The notes: a model not told the origin generated them from the letters alone. A DNA stretch of 64,000 bases from Deltaproteobacteria bacterium (GCA_012517315.1 JAAYVE010000009.1:124001-188000); one strand, 5' to 3'; shown: positions 1-9,007, counted from the stretch's first letter. Numbers and translations are program-made.

Positions 1-1
1 C

Positions 2-427
2 TGTTATTTCAACAACTTGGCCATTGCCATCGATCACCTCAGCAGAAAGGGCGCCATCGCTCGGGCCCACATTCTCGACTTCGACATGCATTACGGAGAC
101 GGGACAGTGAATATATTGGAGGGGAAAGGATACGTGACCATCCACAATCCGGAATCCCACGACCGGTTGAGGTACCTCAGGGAGGTGGAGACGGAGCTCT
201 CCCGGTGCAAGGCCGACATCATCGGAGTCTCGGCGGGTTTCGACAATCACGTGGATGATTGGGGCGGAGTGCTCCTCACGGAAGATTATCAAGCCATGGG
301 ACGACTCATCTTTGAAACCTGCCGTCGTCTGGGAATCGGCTGCTTCGGGGCTTTGGAAGGAGGCTACAACCACGCTGTGATCGGCCGTAACGTTCGCGCA
401 TTCCTCCGAGGTCTCCAGGGTCTTTAA
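2..427 (+). CDS. Histone deacetylase family (AcuC/AphA-like) protein, 5' partial
   Basis: Only the C-terminal part (about 141 residues) is present; the frame is open to the left edge and begins CYFNN. Two features of the Zn-dependent class I/II deacetylase fold are visible: DFDMHYGDGT, which carries the aspartate and histidine metal ligands, and a late EGGYN motif that supplies the active-site tyrosine region. Bacterial members act on acetylated polyamines, acetoin-related compounds or protein lysines; the substrate cannot be told from this fragment. The gene ends 18 bases before a rhodanese-ferritin gene on the same strand, so the two may be cotranscribed. The family call is firm; the specificity is unknown. 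Confidence 0.9.
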   Translation, partial: CYFNNLAIAIDHLSRKGAIARAHILDFDMHYGDGTVNILEGKGYVTIHNPESHDRLRYLREVETELSRCKADIIGVSAGFDNHVDDWGGVLLTEDYQAMGRLIFETCRRLGIGCFGALEGGYNHAVIGRNVRAFLRGLQGL

Positions 428-445
428 GGAAAAAGAGGGATTGTC

Positions 446-1291
446 ATGACAGGGGAGAAACGCATCGATCCGATACGCGCCTTGTTTCCAGAGGAATTGA
501 AGGAATTCATCGAGAGTCACGAGGAAGGTTCCTATACACTCCTCGATGTGCGACAGCCGTTCGAGTACGAGGAGGCGCATCTTCCGGGGGCGAGGCTGAT
601 GCCTCTGCCCCATTTGCCTGACTCTCTCGATGAGATCGATCGGAAAAAACCGACCATCGTCTATTGCAGGTCGGGGGGCCGAAGCCAGGTTGCGGCTCAA
701 CTGCTCGCGCACCAGGGTTTCGAGGATGTGCAGCATCTCCAAGGAGGTATCAACGCTTGGGAGGAGCCCACTGCGGAAGGTCCGGTGGATTTTCACCTTT
801 CCTTTGTGAGCGGGCACGAATCGCCGAGTGACGTTCTCCGGACGGCATACCGCATGGAGGTCGGGCTGAAGTGTTTCCACGAAGAAGTCCTGGCGAGAAC
901 AAAGGAAGAGGACTTGGCAAAAGTGCTCCAAGTCCTCATCAAAGCCGAAGAGAAGCACATGACGACGGTGCGGGAACTGGCTTCCACGGAAGGACTCAAT
1001 GAAACTCAATTGGCGCGGGAGATCGAGGAGAGCGGTCCGCAACTCATGGAAGGGGGGTTCAACGTGAGTGACTTCCTGAAAGCCAACGAGCGACGTCTGA
1101 GTTCGCTGACGGACTTCGTGGAATTGGCCATGATGTTGGAAACACAGGCACTGGACCTTTACCTGCGCATGGCGGCAGAGTCTAGAAACGACAGAACCCG
1201 GAAAGTCCTCCTAAGAATCTCGGATGAAGAAAAGACCCATCTTGGCATGCTTGGCCGATACCTGGACGAAGTCTTCACACCCCAGGGGTAG
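446..1291 (+). CDS. Rhodanese domain fused to a ferritin-like domain
   Basis: This 281-residue protein has an N-terminal rhodanese domain (about residues 10-112) with the active-site loop YCRSGGRS. The predicted catalytic cysteine is C74, which would carry a persulfide. The C-terminal half (about 125-278) is all-helical, with repeated Glu and E-x-x-H spacing (EEKHM, DEEKTH) typical of ferritin-like or rubrerythrin-type diiron bundles. The fusion suggests coupling of sulfane-sulfur transfer to a di-iron or oxidative-stress function in an anaerobe, which is inference. The start at 446 follows an AAAAAGAGGGA-like Shine-Dalgarno. It lies directly downstream of the deacetylase-family gene and converges on the response regulator gene. 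It has no transmembrane segment or signal peptide and is likely cytoplasmic. Confidence 0.88.
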   Translation: MTGEKRIDPIRALFPEELKEFIESHEEGSYTLLDVRQPFEYEEAHLPGARLMPLPHLPDSLDEIDRKKPTIVYCRSGGRSQVAAQLLAHQGFEDVQHLQGGINAWEEPTAEGPVDFHLSFVSGHESPSDVLRTAYRMEVGLKCFHEEVLARTKEEDLAKVLQVLIKAEEKHMTTVRELASTEGLNETQLAREIEESGPQLMEGGFNVSDFLKANERRLSSLTDFVELAMMLETQALDLYLRMAAESRNDRTRKVLLRISDEEKTHLGMLGRYLDEVFTPQG

Positions 1292-1563
1292 GTTGTGCTG
1301 GAAGTCCGGAGAAACGTGCTCTTGGTTGTCCCAACCGCTGGGAAAGGGAGGCTCTTCAAGGCCTCTGAAGCGTCTGTGGAATGTCATCCTGCTGGAAAAT
1401 CCGGGAGATTCGCCCAGGGACAATGGATCTCAAAGCTGTTTGTACCTTCGGATGGGGATCGATTCGATGAGTTGGGGATTCGGCGAGGCAAGGCCCGTGA
1501 AGTGGGGCACAACGAGATGCTTTCAAACGAGGAGAGAATGTCGACTCCTGAAGACTCAGTTGT

Positions 1564-1944
1564 TCATGCATTCCCTACCACATAAGTCTGCACGATCTGA
1601 AATAGCTCTGAAATGTTGAACGGCTTGGCCAGAAAAGCATCAGCCCCAAGTTTCCTGGCCACTTCCTCGCTGGTACGGTCTCCCGACATCATGACACAAA
1701 CGGTCTTGGGAGACTTCTCCTTGATCCGGACCAACAACTCAAGCCCGGTCATTTCCGACATGTTCACATCCGAAAGGACAAGGTCCGGTTCCCCCTCCTT
1801 CTCGAAATGTTCCCAAGCCGAAAGGGCGTTTTCAAATTCAAGGACCTTCCGGTTGACACAAAACATGAGGACATCCACAAGGAGGCCTCGTGTCAGTTCG
1901 TTGTCGTCCACCACAGCCATTTTCACATTCTGTATCATGGTCAC
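1564..1944 (-). CDS. Stand-alone response regulator (receiver domain only)
   Basis: This 126-residue protein consists of a single CheY-like receiver domain. The acidic pocket D13-D14, the phospho-acceptor D59 (LSDVNM), the conserved Ser in MMSGD and the Lys in LAKPF are all present, so it should be phosphorylatable. There is no output domain, so it probably acts by protein-protein contact. It is the last of three co-oriented minus-strand genes after the Flp pilin and a small membrane protein, which suggests, but does not prove, a link to pilus or surface behaviour. No cognate histidine kinase lies next to it. Confidence 0.92.
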   Translation of the reverse strand: MTMIQNVKMAVVDDNELTRGLLVDVLMFCVNRKVLEFENALSAWEHFEKEGEPDLVLSDVNMSEMTGLELLVRIKEKSPKTVCVMMSGDRTSEEVARKLGADAFLAKPFNISELFQIVQTYVVGNA

Positions 1945-2060
1945 ATCCTGGTTGGGATTTGAGCGTTGAACTCTAGCCGGCGATTGATGCTTAAACGGGC
2001 TTTGAGGAACAAAAGGACGGAGGAATCATTTTCCACCGCATTCCTCCACGCCCACCCTCC

Positions 2061-2225
2061 TCAACGGAAGTGTTCGCAGCTCACTTTTCGGATCCGCTGA
2101 AGCTTTTGGAGCCACCACCCCTTTTTCCCCCCAGAATCCCAAAGGAAAGCCCAGGGAGAACGACAACACATAAAAACCAGAAGAATTCCAAGAAAGAAAC
2201 CGGCCAAGAACGCTGAAATCACCAT
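2061..2225 (-). CDS. Small single-span membrane protein, unknown
   Basis: This is a 54-residue ORF with one hydrophobic segment (about residues 2-20, ISAFLAGFFLGILLVFM) followed by a basic, Trp-rich tail. The start chosen has a good Shine-Dalgarno (AGGAAGGA) seven bases upstream; the frame extends further 5' but without a ribosome site. It lies between the Flp pilin and the response regulator on the same strand, with about 220 bases separating it from the pilin gene. I do not recognise a family. It may be a real small membrane protein or a chance ORF. Confidence 0.42.
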   Translation of the reverse strand: MVISAFLAGFFLGILLVFMCCRSPWAFLWDSGGKKGWWLQKLQRIRKVSCEHFR

Positions 2226-2446
2226 CCGAAAATCCTTCCTGTTCTTGCGGCGCAATCCTCTGCTCAAACCGATGTCCAATGCGCCCACAGCAGTGACGCA
2301 AAGATCCAGCCTTCAAGGTGCTTGAGCGTACGTACCCTCTCTCTAAGCGAAATAATAATTCGTTCCGCTCACTCCGTGCTAAGGGCCCTGCGTTCTTACT
2401 CGTCAGGATACGGTGGGACGGCGACGGTCAAACAAGCGTCCTCATT

Positions 2447-2635
2447 TCATGAAGACGCGGCCTGGTGTGCTTCGTCAAGTTTTTCCCTGACAAAATTGAA
2501 AATATTCCCCATGGAGTTGGTGTACAGACCGAGGATTATGACCAGCGCACCGGTGATCACTGCGAGCAGTATAGCGTATTCGGCCATGCTCGCCCCATCG
2601 TCTTCCCTGAGGAACCTCTTGAGCATTTCCCGCAT
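2447..2635 (-). CDS. flp: Flp/Fap-type type IVb pilin
   Basis: This 62-residue protein has the Flp pilin layout: a short basic leader (MREMLKRFLREDDG), the prepilin cleavage context GASMAEYAIL with the essential Glu five residues after the cleavage site, then one hydrophobic helix (about 17-40) and a short tail. The start at 2635 is preferred over the ATG at 2650 because GAGAGG lies five bases upstream of it; the upstream ATG has no ribosome site. Flp subunits are normally assembled by Tad/Cpa machinery, but no tad or cpa gene is present in this window. A sigma-54-like promoter lies about 85 bases upstream. Confidence 0.9.
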   Translation of the reverse strand: MREMLKRFLREDDGASMAEYAILLAVITGALVIILGLYTNSMGNIFNFVREKLDEAHQAASS

Positions 2636-2719
2636 CGATGCCTCTCTCATTGGCGTTTGCAGTTCAATCCGCTTGTTACCCTCCTTGCGAGGGTCCCCTC
2701 CCTATGCAAAGTGTATAAA

Positions 2720-2735
2720 TACAACCTCTGTGCCA
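2720..2735 (-). promoter_or_regulatory. Candidate sigma-54 (-24/-12) promoter for the Flp pilin
   Basis: Read on the minus strand, this is TGGCAC-N5-TTGTA. It matches the RpoN consensus TGGCAC-N5-TTGCW except for one base in the -12 element and has the required spacing. It points at the pilin start about 85 bases downstream. Sigma-54 control of pilins is well known in Gram-negative bacteria. No enhancer-binding activator gene is visible in the window. Confidence 0.55.
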
Positions 2736-3288
2736 TTCTCTCGCAGCGAAAGAGGAGTCTCATGCCCATGGGGTGCTGAGCCCTTTGTGCTGGCGGGTGT
2801 CACGCGTTTGGATGGGAGATGGCGATCGGCCGTTCACCGGATCTCACCATGAGGATTCTTCTACTGAAGGTAGAGCCTCCCCATCGGTTTATTCCCAACC
2901 CCTGGCTCCAGGCCGATTCGTCCCTTCCCATGCATTTTCGGAGGTGCCTCGTTCTTCTACCCGGAGTAGATGAAAGGATCCGGGGGCGCCGAGCCCCTGA
3001 AGTCTTTCGAAAGGGTGGGCGTGGGAGAAACTAAACTGCGGGTGGTCTTCCGGTCATGGGGTCTTGCAGGTGCGGACCATTGTTTTGGTTGCGAGATGCG
3101 GAGGGTGTTATGAAAACCGGTTCGCAGGGCGGTTCGAGCAAATTGCCTTCCCGTAGCCGGAAACCAAGACGGCAGGGGATTCAGTGCAGTGGCACAAACT
3201 GTTGGCGGGTGTTTCTGGGCGAATCAGTGAGGAGGTTGGCTGGGAAGCGCCGCAAAAAACGGCAGCAGGTGCCCATTTCGCTTTTGTT
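2736..3288. other. Non-coding stretch upstream of the Flp pilin
   Basis: About 550 bases lie between the pilin promoter and the end of the next minus-strand gene. Short ORFs occur in several frames, but none has a good ribosome site or protein-like composition. I see no RNA gene, repeat or clear terminator. If the sigma-54 promoter is real, activator binding sites would be expected here. Confidence 0.4.
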
Positions 3289-3705
3289 CTATGCGACGCC
3301 GATAGAAACGGCGTCGCCCGTGATCGGTTTGACGTGAACGACGCGGAGAATTTCAGAGAGGGTCCTTGCGACGGCCTGCCTGCTGTAATTCCCCAAGGGA
3401 CGGCCGCTCTCCATGGCTTCTGCCATGATGAAGAGGAGTTCCATCCTTGCGTAAAATAAGGGATCCGTTTTCCTCCCCAATGGTCCGCCCATCCAGGAGG
3501 GGATGGTATCCTGGGGATTCCGGTTGAAAACCAATGTTCTCAGACTCCGAACGTTGTTCATCAGCGAGTCCCGGCGGAATTTTCCCATGGGACAGTCTTC
3601 AAGACAGGCTTTCATCATGATGATGAGAAGCTTGAAGCGAACGAAGGCCACCTCCTCCAGCCTCATTGTCCCCATTTTATGAGCTGGAGCTCCAAATCTG
3701 AGCAT
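3289..3705 (-). CDS. Hypothetical protein, 138 aa
   Basis: I do not recognise a family. The start at 3705 (MLRFGAP) was chosen because an AAGG-containing stretch precedes it; the frame extends a further 36 residues upstream, but that part is hydrophobic and compositionally different. The protein is soluble, with Met- and Leu-rich helices, a CLEDCP cysteine pair near the N-terminus and an Arg-rich middle. It has no signal peptide. It stands alone between a long non-coding stretch and an AT-rich upstream region. The coding call rests on ORF length and composition. Confidence 0.45.
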   Translation of the reverse strand: MLRFGAPAHKMGTMRLEEVAFVRFKLLIIMMKACLEDCPMGKFRRDSLMNNVRSLRTLVFNRNPQDTIPSWMGGPLGRKTDPLFYARMELLFIMAEAMESGRPLGNYSRQAVARTLSEILRVVHVKPITGDAVSIGVA

Positions 3706-3819
3706 ATCCTTACTTCCCGTCGTGCCTTTTTTTGAAATGGACACCACTATCGCAGAGAAGATCAGGATACATATATCTGTTCTACAGGTCAACAACGACT
3801 TCCATTTCGTCAAAAGAAG

Positions 3820-3990
3820 TCAACTTCTCCAAATGAATAGAAAAGTCTATAAGGCATAACAGATGATCTCAGAAAATTATATTTATGCCAAGTAAAGAGG
3901 AGAAAAAGTCTATTGATATAAAGCTTTAAGTCCTAAGAACATGAATATATAAGTAAAAAATGTCAAACAGCACAAAGAGGAGGGAACTTA
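3820..3990. other. AT-rich intergenic segment
   Basis: This stretch is far richer in A+T than the surrounding GC-rich sequence and contains no supportable gene. It lies upstream of the minus-strand hypothetical gene at 3289-3705 and downstream of the YcaO gene's end. It probably carries the promoter of the hypothetical gene, but several -10-like AT boxes overlap and I cannot single one out. Confidence 0.35.
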
Positions 3991-4079
3991 GTTGGAGGGG
4001 TCTGAGTGAAAAGGGATTCTTTCGTGACGAGAAGCAGAGCGCTAGAGGGAAGGGGCAGGGCGCGGCGGGGAGGAAGGAA

Positions 4080-5822
4080 TCAGCCTCCCTGCAGTTCCCC
4101 TTCCAACCTAGCAATGTTCTCACGGGCAAAATCAATGTCGGGGTCAAGTTCCAGGGCCATGCGGTAAAGTCGGACCGCCTCTCTCTTATGGCCCAGTTCC
4201 CTCAGGTTGGAACCGATGTTGGCGTAGTCAATTGCGGAGCCAGGATCGATCTCAATGGCTCTCTCAAAGGCGGCAATGGCATCCTCGTGCCTCTTGAGCT
4301 TGAACAGGCAGAAGCCTCTGAGGTTGTGGATCTCCTTCAATTCTTTATTATAACCCTCAGCGGTCTGCAATGCCTCCAGGGCTTCTTCGTAGCGTCCCAG
4401 TTCCTTGAGGCACGAGGCGATGTGGATGTGAATGCTTGCGGTTTCCTGAGGATCAGGCTGCTGGCGCAGTGCCTCCTGATAATGCTTGAGGGCTTTCTCC
4501 GTCTGACCCTCCAGTTCGAAGGCATGGGCGACGAAGAAGGAAAGGTCGTAGCGAGGTCCGAAAATGCCTGCCAGGCGTTCCATCAGCGGAAGAACACAGT
4601 CCCCGGAAGCACCCTGGAGAAGCACCCTGGCCGCATGTTGAGGAAAATCGGTATCCCGGGTCCGATCCAGAAAATGGGCGCCCGGAATAATAGTGTAGAC
4701 ACAAGGAATGCCGAGGAGCGGGTGGGAGGAGTTGACCACCAGCACTTCCAGGTCAATGCCGCCCAATGCGGAAACGCACCGTTCGATCTCCACCCTCAGG
4801 TTGGAATCCTGCAAATCCGGAAGAGAGGAGATGGAAACGGTTCTGCCCGGCTTCATGAGATAGTCCGCGTCCTCGAGCCTGGTATACTTTGGCAGTGTGG
4901 GTCGGTAAGTGGTGCGAGACTGGAAGTCTCCGGCCAGTTGCGCCACTTCAGTAAGGGCTCTGCACAACGATTTCTCCGGGTTTGATGTGGTGCCGGCCGT
5001 AAAAACGATTTCACTTCGTTCCGGGAATGTGGCAGGGTCGTATGCGATTGCGCCCACCGTGGGAATACCCGTGTCGAGGGAAAAGTCCTTCAAGAAAAGT
5101 CGGATCCCCTCTTTTTCGAAACATTCCACCAGTTGGATGGCAACGGGGTCTCTCAAGGAGTGGGGGTCTATGGTCGGGGTTTCCATCCGTTGGTGGCTGA
5201 TGATGGAGCCCACGTGCCGCTCGACTACCTCGCAAAGGCTCTGCAGGATGGCTTCTTCCAGGGTGTTGCCGGCAGCCGGTCCGTTGTATTCGTTGATGAG
5301 ATAGAACCAATCGATAGGCACCCATTGGTTTTGATGGTGAGTCAGGTTATGAGCGCAGACCCAGCGCATGGGAAAGGCGTCCAGGAAGTCCCGGCACTGC
5401 CGGAGTGAGGAGTGCCTGTCGTGCAAAGACAGGAGGAGACGTTCCACGGGAACTGCGTCGGATCCTATTGCACCATATGGGAGCAGGGGAAAAGCAGACT
5501 GCTTCATGAACGCAAAGAAGCTGTAGCGCTCCACAAGTTCCATGATAGCACTCGCTTCCGACTGGCTCGGAGTGGCTCCTTTCCCCATCTGCTTTTTCGT
5601 GCCTGTGAGGCGGGTGGCGTCTTCACCGCAAAGACTGATAAAGACCGGTATTCCAAGCCTACCGCTGTCGATCCTCACCGTTTCAGTGAGAACCTTCAGG
5701 TCGATGGAAGCCAGCCGATCCTTCACCCTTCGAATTGTCTCCTGGGGAGTCAGGACCTTGTCTTGGTCATGACGGTACGTCTTGTAACAGTCCCGAATGA
5801 GGATACGCGAATTCGATTCCAT
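4080..5822 (-). CDS. YcaO-domain protein with C-terminal TPR repeats
   Basis: This 580-residue protein has a YcaO domain over about residues 60-400. Two Glu-rich ATP/Mg motifs are recognisable: GATPSQSEASAIMELVERY and EAILQSLCEVVERH. The C-terminal 160 residues form about four tetratricopeptide repeats (pattern A-x2-HYQEAL, GRYEEALEAL, KRHEDAIAAF, GHKREAVRLY). YcaO proteins use ATP to activate backbone amides, giving azolines, thioamides or amidines; TPR fusions are known in sulfate reducers but poorly characterised. No precursor peptide or partner maturase gene was found nearby, so a modified-peptide role is unproven. It starts 10 bases after the RNase D gene, so the two form an operon. Confidence 0.9.
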   Translation of the reverse strand: MESNSRILIRDCYKTYRHDQDKVLTPQETIRRVKDRLASIDLKVLTETVRIDSGRLGIPVFISLCGEDATRLTGTKKQMGKGATPSQSEASAIMELVERYSFFAFMKQSAFPLLPYGAIGSDAVPVERLLLSLHDRHSSLRQCRDFLDAFPMRWVCAHNLTHHQNQWVPIDWFYLINEYNGPAAGNTLEEAILQSLCEVVERHVGSIISHQRMETPTIDPHSLRDPVAIQLVECFEKEGIRLFLKDFSLDTGIPTVGAIAYDPATFPERSEIVFTAGTTSNPEKSLCRALTEVAQLAGDFQSRTTYRPTLPKYTRLEDADYLMKPGRTVSISSLPDLQDSNLRVEIERCVSALGGIDLEVLVVNSSHPLLGIPCVYTIIPGAHFLDRTRDTDFPQHAARVLLQGASGDCVLPLMERLAGIFGPRYDLSFFVAHAFELEGQTEKALKHYQEALRQQPDPQETASIHIHIASCLKELGRYEEALEALQTAEGYNKELKEIHNLRGFCLFKLKRHEDAIAAFERAIEIDPGSAIDYANIGSNLRELGHKREAVRLYRMALELDPDIDFARENIARLEGELQGG

Positions 5823-5832
5823 GCAGCCGATC

Positions 5833-6717
5833 CTAAGCTTCCATCTCTTCAGACTTTGCCGGGGCGCGCCGGATGATTTGGAGCAGTCCTTGGGCCATGT
5901 GACTGCGGTGGTAGCTTTTGGGCAATCCTTTGACCCTGTTCAGTTCTTCCAAACTGTTGGGCGGATTCTGGGCAAGCCGCACGAGGGTTTCGTTGGAGAG
6001 CACACGAAAAGGAGCTCGGTTGCGACGTTTTGCTTCTCTCTCCCGGTATCGATAAAGATCCTTCAGGAGCCTCCTTGCGAGCGGATCGAGATTTTGGGCT
6101 CCCTTGAGGTGGTTGAAGCCGTTGGGTTGGAAAACCTTCGTTTGCACCTCCTGGGTGCAGATCTTCAGGAAAATTCCCCGGGCCTGTTCCTGCAGACCAT
6201 GATCCATGAGGGCCTGGTTCAATCGATGCCGCAGGGGAATGAGATAATGCGTGTCGAGGCGTGCGTAATCGATCTGTTCCTGCTTCAAAGGACGTTTTCC
6301 CCAATCACACCGCTGCCATTTCTTGTCGAGCGTCACGCCGAAGTGTTCCGCAAGAACGTGCGCAAGCCCGAGTTTCCTGTGTCCGAGAAGTTTGCAGGCT
6401 ACTGCCGTATCAAAAAGGTTCCGAGTGCAGCAATGGAAATCGCGCTTGATGCCGATGAGGTCGTTTGACGCTGCATGAAAGACCTTCTGGATGTGTTCCG
6501 CGTGGAGGATGCGGCAAAATGCACTCAGGTCTCTTAAAGAGAAGGGGTCGATCACGTAATCTTCTTCCTCGGTGGAAATCTGGATGAGACAAACCCTTTC
6601 GAAGTAAGCGAAGAAACTGTTGGATTCCGTGTCTACGGCGATCTGAGGGGCGTGAGCGAGCCCTTCCATCAGACTGTCGAAGTCGCACTGTGTTTCGATG
6701 AGAACCGCAGGTCGCAT
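5833..6717 (-). CDS. rnd: Ribonuclease D family 3'-5' exonuclease
   Basis: This 294-residue protein carries the DEDD-type exonuclease domain over about residues 1-190. Exo I is D-T-E in AVDTESNS (D29, E31), Exo II is in ASNDLIGIKRD, and Exo III is YARLDTHYL. An HRDC-type helical domain follows (about 205-285). RNase D trims the 3' ends of tRNA and other stable RNAs. The start at 6717 (MRPAVLIET) is chosen because the longer frame would overlap the divergent Smr gene and its extension is not RNase-D-like. It is cotranscribed with the YcaO-TPR gene; the intergenic region shared with the divergent smr gene is only 65 bases. Confidence 0.93.
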   Translation of the reverse strand: MRPAVLIETQCDFDSLMEGLAHAPQIAVDTESNSFFAYFERVCLIQISTEEEDYVIDPFSLRDLSAFCRILHAEHIQKVFHAASNDLIGIKRDFHCCTRNLFDTAVACKLLGHRKLGLAHVLAEHFGVTLDKKWQRCDWGKRPLKQEQIDYARLDTHYLIPLRHRLNQALMDHGLQEQARGIFLKICTQEVQTKVFQPNGFNHLKGAQNLDPLARRLLKDLYRYREREAKRRNRAPFRVLSNETLVRLAQNPPNSLEELNRVKGLPKSYHRSHMAQGLLQIIRRAPAKSEEMEA

Positions 6718-6782
6718 GAAGTGGTGATCCCATCCCTTTCCGGATGCTGTATATTGTATTTCTAAAGCAAAGGGAAGCGAGC

Positions 6783-7547
6783 ATGATGATGGATGACAAA
6801 AAGAAAGACCCCAACCATCCTGCACGTCGCCGTTCGAAAGGGCGAAAAGTTCTCGCGCGGGGATTCTATACCCCCTTTGGCGACTTGGATCAACACCTCA
6901 TAAGGGTTTTTAGAGGAAAAGAGTCAGATTCAAGGGGCGAGGAACGGCCTGTGGCCTCCTTGGATCCTTCAAGGGAGGAGGAGCGTCTCTTTCAGGAGGC
7001 CATGAGGGATGTGGTTCCCTTATCCGCCAGACATCGGAGCCGGATTCCCTCCCCCGCGACCGCCAAGCGACCTCCTTCCTTTCTCGCCCTGGAAGAGTTG
7101 GATGTCAAAACTCATCTCATGGACTTAGTGAGAGGGGAGGTACCCTTCCAAGTCACTCACTCGGATGAATACATCGACGGAGCCATTAGAGGACTCTCCC
7201 CCAAGGTGCTCAAGAAACTCAGAGACGGGGATTTTAGCTACCAGGCGCATTTGGATCTGCATGGACTCAATCGCATGCAGGCCTATCCCCTGGTGGTCCA
7301 GTTCATAAAAGAGAGTTTTGCCCAGAAAAGGCGGTGTGTCCTCATCGTTTCCGGCAGGGGGCTGAATTCGGTGGAGAAGGAGCCCATTTTGAAGCTGAGT
7401 CTCGTCCATTGGCTGACTCACGCCCCCCTGAAACGGCTGGTGCTGGCTTTTGCATCCGCAAGGTCATACGACGGTGGGGCGGGTGCTTTCTACATTCTCC
7501 TTCGGCGAAACGAGTCGAGACACCCTGTTCACGTTCCTGCGCCGTAA
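6783..7547 (+). CDS. Smr domain protein
   Basis: This 254-residue protein has a basic, low-complexity N-terminal third and a C-terminal Smr domain (about 160-252). The Smr hallmarks are the LDLHG motif (DLHGLNRMQAY), the VSGRG turn and the late GGAGAFYILLRR segment. Smr domains, as in MutS2 and stand-alone Smr proteins, bind and often nick branched DNA or cleave RNA. The start at 6783 has AAGGGAAGCGAG just upstream; an in-frame ATG at 6744 lacks a ribosome site. It is divergent from rnd-ycaO. Its substrate is unknown. Confidence 0.88.
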   Translation: MMMDDKKKDPNHPARRRSKGRKVLARGFYTPFGDLDQHLIRVFRGKESDSRGEERPVASLDPSREEERLFQEAMRDVVPLSARHRSRIPSPATAKRPPSFLALEELDVKTHLMDLVRGEVPFQVTHSDEYIDGAIRGLSPKVLKKLRDGDFSYQAHLDLHGLNRMQAYPLVVQFIKESFAQKRRCVLIVSGRGLNSVEKEPILKLSLVHWLTHAPLKRLVLAFASARSYDGGAGAFYILLRRNESRHPVHVPAP

Positions 7548-8006
7548 CCACCAGGGATGACGCATCGATCCTGTCGGGACGGTTTGCAGTGTTTGCCGGC
7601 GCAGCGAACGACCTTCGCGGGAACTCCTCAGGATCCCAGTGCCGACTTTGCGCAAGACGGGCGCTCTTCGGCCGCTGTGAAACAATGAGGTGTTTCCTTA
7701 CAGTAGAAGCACGCACAGAGTGGCCGCCGTTCCTTCCCTCGCCTCTTCCCTCCCTTCCAACATCGTTGTGCCGAGCCCCGTTTTACTTCCTCGCACAGTG
7801 AACTCCAAAGGGCTCCCTCGCGGTCGCCTGCCATGAGTGACCTGGCCTTTTGCAGCCAAAGTTTCCATTTTAGAAGTGAATGAAATATCAGTTTAATGTA
7901 ACATATGATACTTAAGCTTCTTGACAGTGACGAAGTACATTGAGTAGCAAATCTTTACCAAAAAGATCTACACCCTCAACTCCGAGCGAAAAGAGGAGGG
8001 CTACAC
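7548..8006. other. Intergenic region before the broken phosphate transporter
   Basis: These 459 bases hold no supportable gene. A TTGACA hexamer occurs at about 7920 but has no convincing -10 at the right distance. The last 20 bases include the AGAGGAGGG ribosome site of the transporter gene. I see no clear Pho-box-like repeat. Confidence 0.4.
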
Positions 8007-8979
8007 ATGGACAGTTTTCTACTGGTGGGAATGCTTGTTTCCGGGTTGTTTTTCGGCTGGACCATCGGATCCCATTACACGTGGGCGACGATGGGCATGG
8101 CTTACGGTTCGGGCGTCATCAAAAGCCCTTTGACGGCAGCTGTCTTGATCGCGTTCTTTGTGTTGCTCGGTGCCACTTTCGAGAGCCACAACGTGGAGAA
8201 AACGGTCGGCACCGGCATCATTCGGGGAGAGGACATGACCCCCCTCGGCGCCATGGTCATGATGTTCACCGCCGCTCTTGTCACAGCGGCCAACACCTGG
8301 ATGAAATGGCCGGTCTCCACTTCACAGTCGGCTTGCTTCTCCGTAGTCGGGGCCGCTCTCGCCATGGGGGCTCCTGTCTTCTGGGGGACGACCATTGTGT
8401 TTCTGTGCGTGACCTGAGTGGGAACTCCAATCCTGAGCGCAATCTTGGGGTTTGTGTTCACGCACTTGACGACCGCCCTCACGAAGAGTCGATCGGAAAT
8501 GGCGAACGGGATTCTCGGCTATGCGCTGCTGGCTGCGTGCTGCTATGCGGCGTACACCCTGGGATGCAACAACACGGGGAACGCCGCGGGTGTCTTCTAT
8601 GGACTCAAGCTCACCAAACCCATGAAGGCAGGATTTATCGGCGGAATCGTCATGGCCATGGGAGCCGTCACTTGGGGCAGGCCCATTCTGGAAAAGGTGG
8701 GCAAGGGGATCGTCCAGCTCGACTTGAGTATGGGCGTCGGGGCGAAAATGGCCCAGAGTCTGACTGCCCATACCGCTGCTTTTCTTGCTTATCCCAATTC
8801 CATGAACCAGGCCCTCATCGGTGGGGCCGCGGGAGCAGGGGATGCACGAGGGCTCAAAGACCATTGATCTCAAGGCGATGAGGGAAATTGTCATTTCCTG
8901 GTTTCTCACCCCCTTGGTGGCGGGTATTGTCTCTTTCGTCCTCTACCACATCTTTTCATTCGTCTTCAAAGTCCACTAA
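8007..8979 (+). pseudogene. Inorganic phosphate transporter (PiT family), disrupted by a stop and a frameshift
   Basis: Joined across two lesions, this encodes a PiT-type multi-span phosphate permease. It has the N-terminal repeat with PVSTSQS (the PVSTTHA-like signature), a central region, and a C-terminal repeat ending VISWFLTPLVAG. The first lesion is TGA at 8415-8417, where family members have Trp before the TPIL helix, so a single TGG-to-TGA change explains it. The second is near 8852, where the frame must move forward by one base (after GLK, to TIDLKAMR). AGAGGAGGG precedes the ATG. Either the gene is decaying or the read contains two errors; as given, no full transporter can be made. 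Confidence 0.85.
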
Positions 8980-9007
8980 AGAGTGATCAAAAGGAAGGAC
9001 GGCCCCA

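Noticed and set aside
8415-8417. In-frame TGA as a possible selenocysteine codon
   Set aside because: The position is a conserved Trp in PiT proteins, not Cys, and a second lesion lies downstream.
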